Assembly (NCBI GenBank): GCA_007449985.2
Contig: VIIQ02000071.1
Span: forward strand, 62,001-126,000
Length of the DNA stretch: 64,000 nucleotides
Source of the DNA: Desmodesmus armatus
Lineage: Eukaryota > Chlorophyta > Chlorophyceae > Sphaeropleales > Scenedesmaceae
Direction of reading: 5' to 3'
Part shown: piece by piece, positions 19,501 to 28,043 of the stretch
Layout: every line of letters begins with the position of its first letter
Numbering within the stretch: position 1 is the first letter of the stretch
Made by a program: the position numbers and the translations under genes
Notes under the pieces: model-generated
Told to the model about the DNA's origin: nothing
The model's input: the letters and a program-made list of their open reading frames with translations, nothing else
Databases searched by the model: none

Positions 19501-22185
19501 GTGCTGAATGCATATATGTGTAGGTTGTATGCCTGCAGATTCAAGTCGAGAGGGCGATAGCGAGATTTATTGAACTGTCAAGAGTCCGCGGGAAACCGAG
19601 CGTAGCGAGGGTTTCCGCGGAGTCGAGACAGTTCAAAAAAATTGAGCGTAGCCCTCGAGACTGAATCTGCAGGCGTCCAAGCGACTTATGCCGCGAAAAG
19701 AAAAATAAAGTTGACTTTTTGCGGACTTTTTGTTGACTTTCTGTTGACTTTTGTATAATGCACTGTTGACTTTTGTATAATGCACTGTTGACTTTTGTAT
19801 AATGCACTGTTGACTTGGTCACAACCTCGACCAGCCTTGTTTGACTGTGACAGTCACAAGGAACACCAGATACACCAGATACACCAGACAACTAGACAGG
19901 CATGACACACCAGATACACCAGATGCACCAGACTACTAGAGAGTCCAGACACACCAGACCCACCAGATGCACCAGACTAACAGAGAGGCCAGACACACCA
20001 GATGCACCAGACTACTGGAGAGTCCAGACACACCAGACCCACCAGATGCACCAGACTACCAGAGAGGCCAGACACACCAGATAGAGCAGATACACCAGAC
20101 AACACTCAGTGCACCAGCAGCAGCCAACAGCTGTGTACATGCAGCCAGGAGGGTACCCTCCACAGCAGCAGTATGCGGCACTGCCGGCTGAGCCACGCAG
20201 GCAGTAGGGGTCTGTTCTGTTGGCTGGAGATCTGGCCTGTCTAGGATGTGTAGTGTGCTTAGTGTGTCTGCACTGTCTGGCCCCTCTGGTGTATCTGGTC
20301 TATCTGGTGTGTCTGGCCTCTCTGGTAGTCTGGTGCATCTGGTGTATCTGGCGTGTCTGGCCTCTCTGGTAGTCTGGTGTATCCGGTGTGTCTGGCCTCT
20401 CTGGTAGTCTGGTGCATCTGGTCTATCTGGTGTATCTGGTCTATCTGGTGTGTCTGGCCTCTCTGGTAGTCTGGTGCATCTGGTGTAACTGGTGTGTCTG
20501 GCCTCTCTAGTTGTCTGGTGCATCTGGTGACTTGCTACTCTTGCTTTTCCCTTAGGAAAATGAGTGAATCTTAAGAATTTCCGTAGTGCAATACTATATT
20601 TCTTCCCTTCTCTGGAATTCTGGGATAATCAGTCTTGAGTGGTATAAGAACAGTACGTGTGCCGTGCGCCATGCTATCCATGATATCGCTATCCCACATC
20701 TTCAACATTAAATAACGGAGCAGGGGGAAGCAGGGAAGCCGTCAGACTTAAAAAGCTCGATTTGGAAAATCCTCATGAATTTTCGGCGTTGGATTTCCGA
20801 TAATCCTCATCATTGGCTGCTGCAACTACCCCTCATGCACCTTGACACAAGTAGTGCTTGTACATGCATGTGTACACACTCACAACCTTCAGCGAAGGCC
20901 ACAAGACAAACAACACCAAAGCCCTGAAGCAGGCATGAATGCAAACATGACAAACGGCTGATGACACAGCGCTGCGCGCGACAAGCATAAGCCGTCAGAC
21001 TTAAAAAGCTCGATTTGGAAGATCCTCATGAATTTTCAGCGTTGGATTTCCAAGTTCTTGCATCATCGGCTTGCACAGCGCGCCACAGCACAGCATGGAC
21101 ATGTGCCAAGCAGGCATACATGTCAGACCAAGGTCGACCCCAACCCCTCGAACAACTCAACTCCACCAAACCCACGTGCACATCAACACCATTACAAAAC
21201 GACTACTGCCAATGCACCGCAGCATTGGCCTCTTGTGGCGATCTCGCCCCCAGCCATCACCATAGCAGTCGCAACTGATTCGAATGCTCGACAAGACCGC
21301 TACATCCTTACAAACCCCTACACATTATATCATTGCCCTGGCAACACCCCCCCCCCCCCCAAAATCAACTGAAGCAGCTCCCTCACCTTCACAAGTTCCT
21401 CAAAGATCTGCAGAGCCAGCTCCCTCGTGGGTGTCAGCACCAGCGCCCCCAGCCCATCCAGCTTGGCCCAGCGGGCTCGGTACAACTTCTCTATCAGCTG
21501 CAGCAGCACCGACAGCACAGCAGGAGGGGTTACAGGGTTGCAGGGGCATGAGCAGCGTGTGCATGACTTCAAAAGACGAGGTGCGCACATGTGTGATTGA
21601 GGGACAGGGGTTGCAAGCTGTGCCTGATTCGATCTTCGGTCATTACTAGACACCCGACGTCACTGCTGTTGAGACATGTACTGCTGTCGAAGTGGCGAGC
21701 AATTGTGCCTGCTGTTGCTGGTGGCAGCCAGCCTGGCACAACAATGCTGTGATCTGTGCAACCCAGGGCGACAGGAATGATGCTGCTGCAGCCCTCACCG
21801 GTATCAAGAAGCACAGTGTCTTGCCTGAGCCAGTCTTGGCAGCACCAAGGATGTCTCTGCCAGACAGGGCATGCGGCAGTGCTGCTCGTTGGATCGCTGT
21901 CAAGTTGACAAACCCTGCCTCTTTCAATGCTGCCTTGGTGTACTGGCTGAGAGGCAGCTCCTCAAAGGTTTTAGCACCACTGTAGGAACCTGGTACCGCC
22001 TGATCCAGGGCCATAGGGTTGCTGCCTGGGGCAGGAGCACCTGCTGCAATGGTTTCATCTAGGGCGGCCACTTCCTGCTGCTCACGGAATGTTTTGCGGC
22101 TCTGCTGCTTCTCAACACGGAACTTTGCCTTCACCTGAGCCTTACGTTTCTCATCACGCGCCCTGCGCTTCGAAACGACCGTCAT
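13596..22185 (-). CDS. DDX10: DEAD-box RNA helicase, DDX10/Dbp4 (Hca4) family
   Basis: This is a nucleolar ATP-dependent RNA helicase needed for early 18S pre-rRNA processing (known for the family). Nine exons in minus-strand order are 22185-21799, 21497-21387, 18716-18611, 18350-18175, 17589-17383, 16712-16635, 16038-15875, 15551-14399 and 13976-13596. All phases agree, giving about 920 residues. Motifs in order are the Q-motif region [12 protein letters not shown], Walker [10 protein letters not shown] (about 115-123), PTRELA, IGGK, ATPGRL, DEAD (225-228), SAT (257-259), [22 protein letters not shown] and YIHRVGRTAR. The C-terminal region has the family-typical [12 protein letters not shown] and [12 protein letters not shown] segments. 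It continues as a long acidic, Ala/Gln-rich and Lys-rich tail ending near residue 920. The N-terminal basic stretch [16 protein letters not shown] fits nuclear or nucleolar targeting. A strong intron bias toward repeats is described separately. It is divergent with the bS6 gene. Confidence 0.94.
16508..16671 (-). repeat. Partial duplication of DDX10-like exon 6 edge
   Basis: The 35 bases at about 16637-16671, which span the 3' end of exon 6 ([10 protein letters not shown]) and its donor side, recur identically at about 16508-16542 in the following intron. The intronic copy runs into an A-rich stretch and an (AAT)n tract at about 16558-16574. It is too short to serve as an exon and is best read as a recent local duplication. 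Confidence 0.85.
17690..18060 (-). repeat. Two decayed copies of DDX10-like exon 5 inside intron 4
   Basis: Functional exon 5 is 17383-17589. Upstream of it (in gene order), at about 17725-17825, lies a clear relic that still reads as [20 protein letters not shown] more decayed relic lies at about 17970-18040. Flanking intron text such as gtgcatgctgg also recurs, so the unit is roughly 210-245 bases and three copies are present in total. The relics carry frame-breaking changes, so they are probably spliced out. Confidence 0.85.
18860..19170. repeat. Direct repeat pair in DDX10-like intron 2
   Basis: A block of about 65 bases with the core cggctgacgcaaattaccca occurs at about 18860-18925 and again at about 19105-19170, offset about 245 bases. 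It is non-coding and consistent with an old tandem duplication. Confidence 0.85.
19231..19310 (+). repeat. 80-bp dispersed element, copy 1
   Basis: The copy starts gccgtcagacttaaaaagct and ends near catcattggc. Internal ggaaaatcc and ggatttcc can pair as a short stem. Two further copies in the same orientation lie at 20738-20817 and 20991-21070. I do not recognise the family. Confidence 0.88.
19531..19674. repeat. 144-bp near-perfect palindrome (hairpin)
   Basis: The outer arms 19531-19555 (gcctgcagattcaagtcgag...) and 19651-19674 are complementary. The inner arms at about 19570-19597 and 19609-19635 (ttgaactgtc...ccgcgg...) are complementary too. The loop is gagcgtagcga. The gagcgtagc motif recurs in the right arm. 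Such stem-loops resemble the palindromic repeats known from organelle genomes of volvocine algae; that comparison is from general knowledge and untested here. Confidence 0.9.
19741..19816. repeat. 22-bp tandem repeat, three copies plus a partial
   Basis: The unit ctgttgacttttgtataatgca starts at 19741, 19763 and 19785, with a partial copy from 19807. It is AT-richer than its surroundings. It lies between the hairpin and the inverted minisatellite in DDX10-like intron 2. Confidence 0.95.
19861..20531. repeat. Inverted minisatellite (two arrays in opposite orientation)
   Basis: The left array at about 19861-20099 repeats units built from acaccagatgcaccagacta and agagaggccagac. The right array at about 20271-20531 is the reverse complement of the same units (tctggcctctctggtagtct...). 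A unique spacer of about 170 bases separates them. The arrangement could fold into a long imperfect hairpin, and if the intron is transcribed it would form double-stranded RNA. Confidence 0.9.
20738..20817 (+). repeat. 80-bp dispersed element, copy 2
   Basis: This copy is nearly identical to the one at 19231-19310 through gttggatttcc, then differs slightly before catcattggc. It follows an A/T-richer stretch (about 20540-20715) in which I recognise nothing. Confidence 0.88.
20991..21070 (+). repeat. 80-bp dispersed element, copy 3
   Basis: It shares gccgtcagacttaaaaagct and most of the following 50 bases with copies 1 and 2, then diverges after gttggatttcc. It lies 253 bases after copy 2. Confidence 0.86.
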
Positions 22186-22460
22186 GGCAATTGCTGCTAC
22201 TGCTGCTGCAGTGCCGCAGGGGCAGAGCGGACACGCTGCCGTGGTAGCATGTGTGGGGTCTTAGACATCACTCGCACTTAGTGTTCAACAAGAGCTTCTT
22301 GCCCTGGCTGCCCTTGGGTCTTTGTGTCGCGCGGTTCACACAAAAGAAAAATGAGGAGAGGGGGAACAGTGGAGCAATACGCACAATTGTTTTGGACGTA
22401 TTCAACTGTGTGTTCGCGTGCTGTTTTTGACCGGCCAAACGCGCGGCACCAGTAGCAAAG
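22186..22460. promoter_or_regulatory. Short bidirectional promoter region
   Basis: Only about 275 bases separate the divergent start codons of the DDX10-like helicase (-, ATG at 22185) and plastid bS6 (+, ATG at 22461). Both 5' UTRs and core promoters must lie here unless 5' UTR introns extend further. No TATA box is evident. Both genes serve ribosome production, one nucleolar and one plastid, so shared control is plausible but inferred. Confidence 0.6.
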
Positions 22461-24236
22461 ATGGCTGCAGCAACACAGAGGGCCAGCAGCAGTGTGGTGT
22501 CCAGCTGCAGCAGGCAGAGCAGCGTTAGTCCAGTGGTCAGGTCAGCTGCTGTCAGCAGGCGTCAGAGCCATGTGCTGCGCGCTGCAGAGGTGAGAGTGTG
22601 GTCATCGTGGCTGCTCGACCACAGGCACACCTGGGGCTCCATTGTGGCAGTAGCGCATCCGTATCGGCAATTGAATGCCACATACATACCGTCGACATGC
22701 GTCGCGACTTCTCTGCTGGCAGAGTTGGGTAGCAGCAAACAGCAGCAGCAGTGGGGGACCTCAAGCAGCAGTTGGCCATTGCAGCTCCCCACGAGAACAG
22801 CACCGTGCCCTGCAGTCACCTCATATGACATATACCTCTCCTGCATCGTCAGGCATGCATCACACCCCCGCCAGGCATCACCATCACTTGCTGCATCCTT
22901 GCTCCCACACATATTCGTGCCCTCAGCTCTGCACCACTAGCATCTGTTACTTACACCACCATGCTGTTACACACATCACCATGCTGCTGCAGACCTTTGC
23001 TCCCATGGAGGCAGCACCAGTAGCAGAGCCCCTGACCCCCCAGCAGGCGCGCAAGGAGTACAAGCCTCTCACCCCAGAGGACCTTGCACAGAACCCCATT
23101 GACCCAGAGCAGTACAAGCTGCCAGCAGGGTACCACTGGTATGAGACCATGATCGTGCTGCGGGCGATGATGGACGACCAGGGCAGGTGAGCAGCAGCAA
23201 GGGCGGGGGGGGGGGCACAAGCACACGCAGATTGGGCTGCTTCAAGTCTGTCCTTTACGGTCAAACGTGACGACAGCCAGTGGGGCTTGGGTGCAGGACA
23301 GGACCCTCGTACCTTCTCACACAGGAGAGGCGCTAGTGGCCCCTCACTCAGGAGAGGTGCTAGTGGCCCCTGTGACCCAAATGGCAGAAGCAGCAGCGCT
23401 GTAGCAGCAGGTGGCAGGTGGTCGCTGCAGCCAGCGGACGGGCAGCACTGTGGATGCTGGGGAAGGGGTTCAGGGTCAACAGCAAGAGCAGCAGCAGAAG
23501 GTTGAGGCATGTATCTTGCTGTGGCGGGGTGCCGGGTAAAGTTGTGGTACAGCTGTGTGTGCAGCATAAGGGGATTGATAGAGGGGGGTGTCCAATCACT
23601 AGGAGTCGCTGGGTGTTCAGGCACTGCATTGATGCACAGTGGGAGGATGTGGAGGAAGAGGAACAGCTTTGTGCAACCCATCACTGGAAGGGGTGGGGCT
23701 CTTCTCGAGCTGCGTCACTGGGGCGTGCCAATCCCCACACCCAAATTATGTATCAGTTGCCCACTCACTTCCCACGTGCTGCTGCTGCTGCTGCTGCAGG
23801 GATGAGCAGCTGGCCAAGTTTGAGGCGTACCTGAACAAGGAGGGCTGCCTGCACATCAACTGCATCGTGAAGCCACGCAGCCGAATGGCCTACCCCATGA
23901 AGAAGAAGTGAGAGGGGGGGTCGTGCTGGGGGTAGTGCTGGGCTCTGCATCTTGATTGTGTATCATAGACATCTTGCTTGTGTATCATAGTGACTGTCAT
24001 GCACTATCTCATCAGCATTACTGACATGACTGCTGCACACAGCATGTAACTGACTTGCTGGTATCTCTGCCTTCTCTGTCTTTCCTCCTGTGTGCAGCAA
24101 CTGGGATGGCATGTATGTGCTATTCACATACGCAGCCAAGCGCCAGACAGCGCGCAGTGTGCAGCTGCTACTCAGCAACCCAGAGGCAGGCAGTGAGGAC
24201 AAGATCCTCCGCCACATCACCTTCTGCCGCATGTAA
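22461..24236 (+). CDS. PRPS6: Plastid 30S ribosomal protein bS6
   Basis: This is a small-subunit ribosomal protein, which in bacteria pairs with bS18 on the platform. Exons 22461-22589, 22993-23186, 23800-23907 and 24098-24236 agree in phase and give 189 residues. The N-terminal 43 residues ([20 protein letters not shown]...) are rich in Ser, Arg and Ala with almost no acidic residues, as expected for a chloroplast transit peptide. The bS6 fold follows, with [16 protein letters not shown] (strand 1), a [21 protein letters not shown] region matching the conserved R-LAYPI-K signature, then [10 protein letters not shown] and a C-terminal [10 protein letters not shown], which corresponds to the usual VLR-hh-R end. 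Mitochondrial targeting is less likely but not excluded. A TGTAA motif at 24677-24681 may be the poly(A) signal. Confidence 0.92.
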
Positions 24237-24676
24237 ACTCTGCTGTGTTGCTGTTTACATATGTAAGGCAGCAGCAGCATGCTATCAAGGCAGCAGCAGC
24301 GGCAGCATGCTGTGCATCCTGTGAGGGAGCAGCAGTAGCAGGTTGGCGGCAGCAGCAGCAGCTGTGTATGCTGTGAGGGAGCAGTGGCAGCATGCCGGGA
24401 GGTTGTTCCTTGACCCAGGAAAGACTGCGTTCATCTGCACATGCAGCAGCAGCTGCTGCAGGGAGTGGGCTTTTTTCAGGCAGGAGCAGCATTGCAGGGT
24501 GATGGGTGCCTGTGGCAGTCTCTTTTGCGGTTGCTTGACGGATATATGTTGCCGCGTGTTTGGGTTTGATCAAAGCACTGCTGCTGCAGCTGTAGCAGCA
24601 AGGGTTTAGGGAGGGTTGTGTATCGGGTTGGGTAGGGTTTTGTGCTGAGAGCTATGAGTGTCTGTGCTTTGGGGCT

Positions 24677-24681
24677 TGTAA
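24677..24681 (+). terminator. Candidate TGTAA polyadenylation signal of the bS6 gene
   Basis: TGTAA is the usual green-algal poly(A) signal. This one lies about 440 bases after the bS6 stop codon. A five-base motif is common by chance, so the assignment is tentative. Confidence 0.3.
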
Positions 24682-25029
24682 CTGTTGATGCATCATCTGT
24701 GAACACCAGTCGCTGCAAGGGTGGTGTCAGTTGAAATGCGCAACCACAGCATTGATGGGCTCATCTGGGAGTCAGCAGGGTTGAAGATGTACATGGTGAA
24801 TGTGTCATCATACACATACCTATCGATGATTTCATGGTGTGTTGTTACCATGCGTAAGATGCAGTCAAAGCAATTGCATTACAGGATGCACAATCCACCC
24901 GCACGGGATGTGAAGTACACACTTCGCCCAAAGCCATGTCCGCAAACCCTCAAGTAGAACCCCAACAAGACGACCTTCATGTCACAGTGAGCCAAGGGTT
25001 GGGGGGCCCCGAAGCTCGTCTAGCCGCAT

Positions 25030-25449
25030 TTGCACATGTATATGCATCACCAACCATTTCTTTTCGTTGACAGACACGACAGCTTCAGCCTCTGCGATCT
25101 TACTACAACAAGACGAGGCAGCGTCCTTACACACAAGTCACGCCGGGAGTCTTGCTATGCTGACATTCCTGTAGTGGGTTACGTTCATATTGCTAGCGCA
25201 GTCTCAGCGCGCGTGGGCCCGAACGTCTTGCACGGGCAGTTGTTTCGTTTCAGCACCATCATTATGGACAGGTCTAACTTTGTGGAGGAGGCAGCCCGGT
25301 GCATTGTGAACCTGGAAAAGCGCGGGCACGTTCGGTCTTCGTTGTTCAAGGTTCTTCGTCGGTTTTTGTCCCATCATTTTGACACTTATGGCGACATTTC
25401 CGTGGACCCTTTGTGGAATGATGCTGTGGCGGCCGTCCGTGGTTCTTGA
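25030..25449 (+). mobile_element. Probable 3' end of a retrotransposon ORF
   Basis: About the last 90 residues before the stop at 25447-25449 look coding, with codon use unlike the surrounding sequence. They include HGQLFRFSTIIMDRSNFVEE, a helical stretch with EKRGHVRSSLFKVLRRFLSH and then FDTYGDISVDPLW. Short basic helices of this kind (RGH/RGY...L...LRRFL) are seen downstream of the polymerase domain in some algal retroelements. No RT catalytic motif (YADD-type) is present, so this is a truncated copy or a misread host exon. The G/T-rich tract after it, up to about 26400, may be its 3' UTR. Confidence 0.4.
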
Positions 25450-25927
25450 ACTCTTGGAACAGATGACTTTGGACTCTTTTCAGTTGAGGATACACATACA
25501 GCACTTGGCACGACCAAAGCCGTACAATCCACAAGGGAGCCCGAAGCTCGTGAAGTAGCCAACGGACAACCATCAGTTTCATGAACAGAATCACAATCAT
25601 CAAGCACTGCTGAAACCAGCCACCCGGATCGGTCCACCCACCTCACCAGTCGCCTCTGCATGGTCCACCCCCCTCCCCACCCCCTCCCCACCTTGTGTTG
25701 CACTGCCTTGCTCCCCTCCCCTTGTCTTGTGCCTGTTGCAGGGACACAGGGCCACGCTGGGGGTGGGGACCGCTACGGCGCCCGCCCCGCATCTTCTTCC
25801 TACCCTCTCTTCCCCTTGTGCCCACTCACTTACATGAAACCTCTGCTGTCACTCATACACATATGCATATCTCTCCAACCTGTCTCTCTTCGGGCTGCGC
25901 CCGGTGCGTTCCTGTAGCAGTGTCAGT

Positions 25928-25970
25928 ACCACCGTTTAGCAACGGCGGGGCTTCTTGCCCCGTTGGTGGT
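25928..25970. repeat. GC-rich hairpin
   Basis: accacc at about 25929 pairs with ggtggt at about 25970, and caacgg..ggggc pairs with gccccgttg around a ttctt loop. It resembles a structured 3' UTR element. It follows the retroelement-like ORF by about 480 bases. Confidence 0.5.
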
Positions 25971-27500
25971 CAACTTCACACCATGCTGCGTTAAGTTTTT
26001 GGGTGGCAGGGTGGTTTTTCTTGTGCCTTGTGCTCTTTGCCGCCCGGCTGTCTGTTTTTTGTGTGCCCCGCCTGTCCTGTGTTATTTCTGTATGCTGTGC
26101 CTGTTCAGGTCCCACGGTGACGGCCTACTTGGTGCTGCCAGCCTACGCTGGGGGTGGGGGAGGACCCCCACCCTCCCCCCTTGTGCCTACATGCTCCTTC
26201 CTGGCATCCTGGTGGGCTGTTCCTGACGCTCGCTGCGCGGTGGTGGTGCTGCTTGCAGGTAACCCTACTAGGCTTGATGGGGCTGCTGGACTCACAGCTT
26301 TGGTCTGGACGCCTTCTATTGTACTGTGAGGTTGCTTTGTTAGGCTTTCGTTGCCTGGGGTGGCGGTGGGGGACCCAGTGCTAGTTACATTGTGTTCTGT
26401 GTTCCCATCTTTGTGTGTTCCCAGTGTCTCCACAGGAAATCTTGCTACCTCCCCGGTTCCGGGCACTGTCTCACAAGTCACAACCAGCACAGGTACTGGG
26501 AAGACATAGGAGTAATCCTGCAGATCCAGCCCTGGCTGGCCCTGTACGCATACTTGAGACACAAGATCGACCACACCATGTGTGAATTGAGTCATTTCAT
26601 ACACCTTGCCCACCCCTCCCCCAATCATAATGCACGCAAGCACTCGGCAGCAATCAGGTGTACGCCTGTCTGTACACTCACTATGCAGTATCCTTGCTTT
26701 CCTGCAAGAGCCCCATCCAACATGCCAGGCCCAGGTATCCGGGATACACATGCAGCGCAAAGAGAAAAGGTGATCAGTGCTGTATCAAACCAGCAGCAGC
26801 ATGGGACGGAAAAGACTGATGTGTTGTAGGCAACATTGACAGCTGCAAACTGTGTGGGTGAGTGAGTGCTGTGTGGTGTGCAACTCAACCCTTTAGCCCA
26901 ATTTGTATGCGCTGACGACACATGCTCGCACAACCCCTGCAGGTGCAAACTGCATACCCTGCCAACTGTGGCAATCGATGCTGACCCTTCCCTGTGATAT
27001 GACAACTGCCCACAATGACAACCCTTCCCACTCATATGCCAGGAGAATGTACGGGGGAGGTGAACAAGAGACAGAGGGAATAAGCACAGCTGGACACAGA
27101 ATATAAGCCGTGCTGCGACCAGTGGCAACACATGCGAAACAGTGAATGATGTGCACGTGCACAGCAACAGATGACAGAAGCATTGGATTCTCACAGGGGC
27201 TTTGAAGAATTGCACCCCCTGTGAACCCTGTAACACAAGATGTGTGATCTGCGTAAGAGCCGCGAGAATCTGGCTGCAGCAACCCCTACAACAACACTGT
27301 CGGAACAGATAATCCAAGCCAAGCACAACCTGTCCACCAGCATGCCTGCAACAACCATACATAGATATTCTAGCCACTGGCTGCTGGCAGCAGATGCTAG
27401 AATATCAGGCAGCCGCACAACCCTTGCAATCTGCAAAGACAAAGCTGCAAACACGTGCTAGGGGCCTTCAATAAGCTGGTGCGAAAAAAGAAGGTGCATC

Positions 27501-27809
27501 TCATGCGCCTGGTAGAAAGTCCTGGTGCAGGGAGCAGGTGCACGGGCAAGTGACATCATGCTGAAAAGAGAGAGGAGGAACCCACAACAAGCTGGACAAA
27601 GCACTTGCCTCGTCCTCCCCATGCAGATCATAGGAGTGAACACAACAGGGGCGGAGCAGCATTGGAACAGTCTGATAGGAAGGGGGGTGCAGCTGGACAG
27701 CGTGCACTAACTCCACAAGTTTTTCAAGCACCTCAACAGCTCCATGATACGTTGGCGCAGTTGTCGAAAGACATTGACCCAGCAGAGAGCTCTTCGCAAA
27801 GGGCACCAC
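27501..27809 (-). CDS. Unassigned candidate exons with a possible GC-AG intron
   Basis: On the minus strand an open stretch reads STTAPTYHGAVEVLEKLVEL, then a further stretch ending YDLHGEDE. At 27609/27608 a consensus GC donor (gag then gcaagt) follows. A strong pyrimidine tract and acceptor (ctctctcttttcag) end at 27561. The continuation would be HDVTCPCTCSLHQDFLPGA and a stop. Another acceptor-like site (tctttgcag) lies near 27430 upstream of more open sequence. I recognise no family and no start codon, so this may be a host gene fragment or chance. Confidence 0.25.
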   Translation of the reverse strand: MVPFAKSSLLGQCLSTTAPTYHGAVEVLEKLVELVHAVQLHPPSYQTVPMLLRPCCVHSYDLHGEDEASALSSLLWVPPLSFQHDVTCPCTCSLHQDFLPGA

Positions 27810-28043
27810 CTACAGGACTGCAATAAGGCTAGATACTGGGAAGACCAGGGACACAATCAATACACGCAAAAAGCTCAAAGCAGGTGACTGCTTTTCCCAA
27901 TAACAAACAACTCAGAATCAGTCGCAACTGCGACAGCTTTCGACAGGCCATATGCAGCAACGGAGACTGCAGTGATCATATCCCACTGACATCTACACGC
28001 ATGTCAGTTTGCCGTAGCGGCGGCAGGTGTGTGTGGCCACTTT

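Larger units (their letters stand above)
24237..28043. other. Intergenic region with retroelement remnants and unassigned candidate exons
   Basis: It lies between bS6 (+) and the 3' end of the LPMO-GH9 gene (-). It contains a retroelement-like ORF end (25030-25449), a hairpin (about 25928-25970), a G/C-rich inverted motif near 26147-26170 and possible minus-strand exons near 27500-27810. Those and other open stretches show no recognisable family. The rest looks non-coding. Confidence 0.55.

Noticed and set aside
19861..20531. CRISPR-like array
   Set aside because: Units are adjacent without unique spacers, lie in a eukaryotic intron and occur in both orientations; this is a minisatellite.
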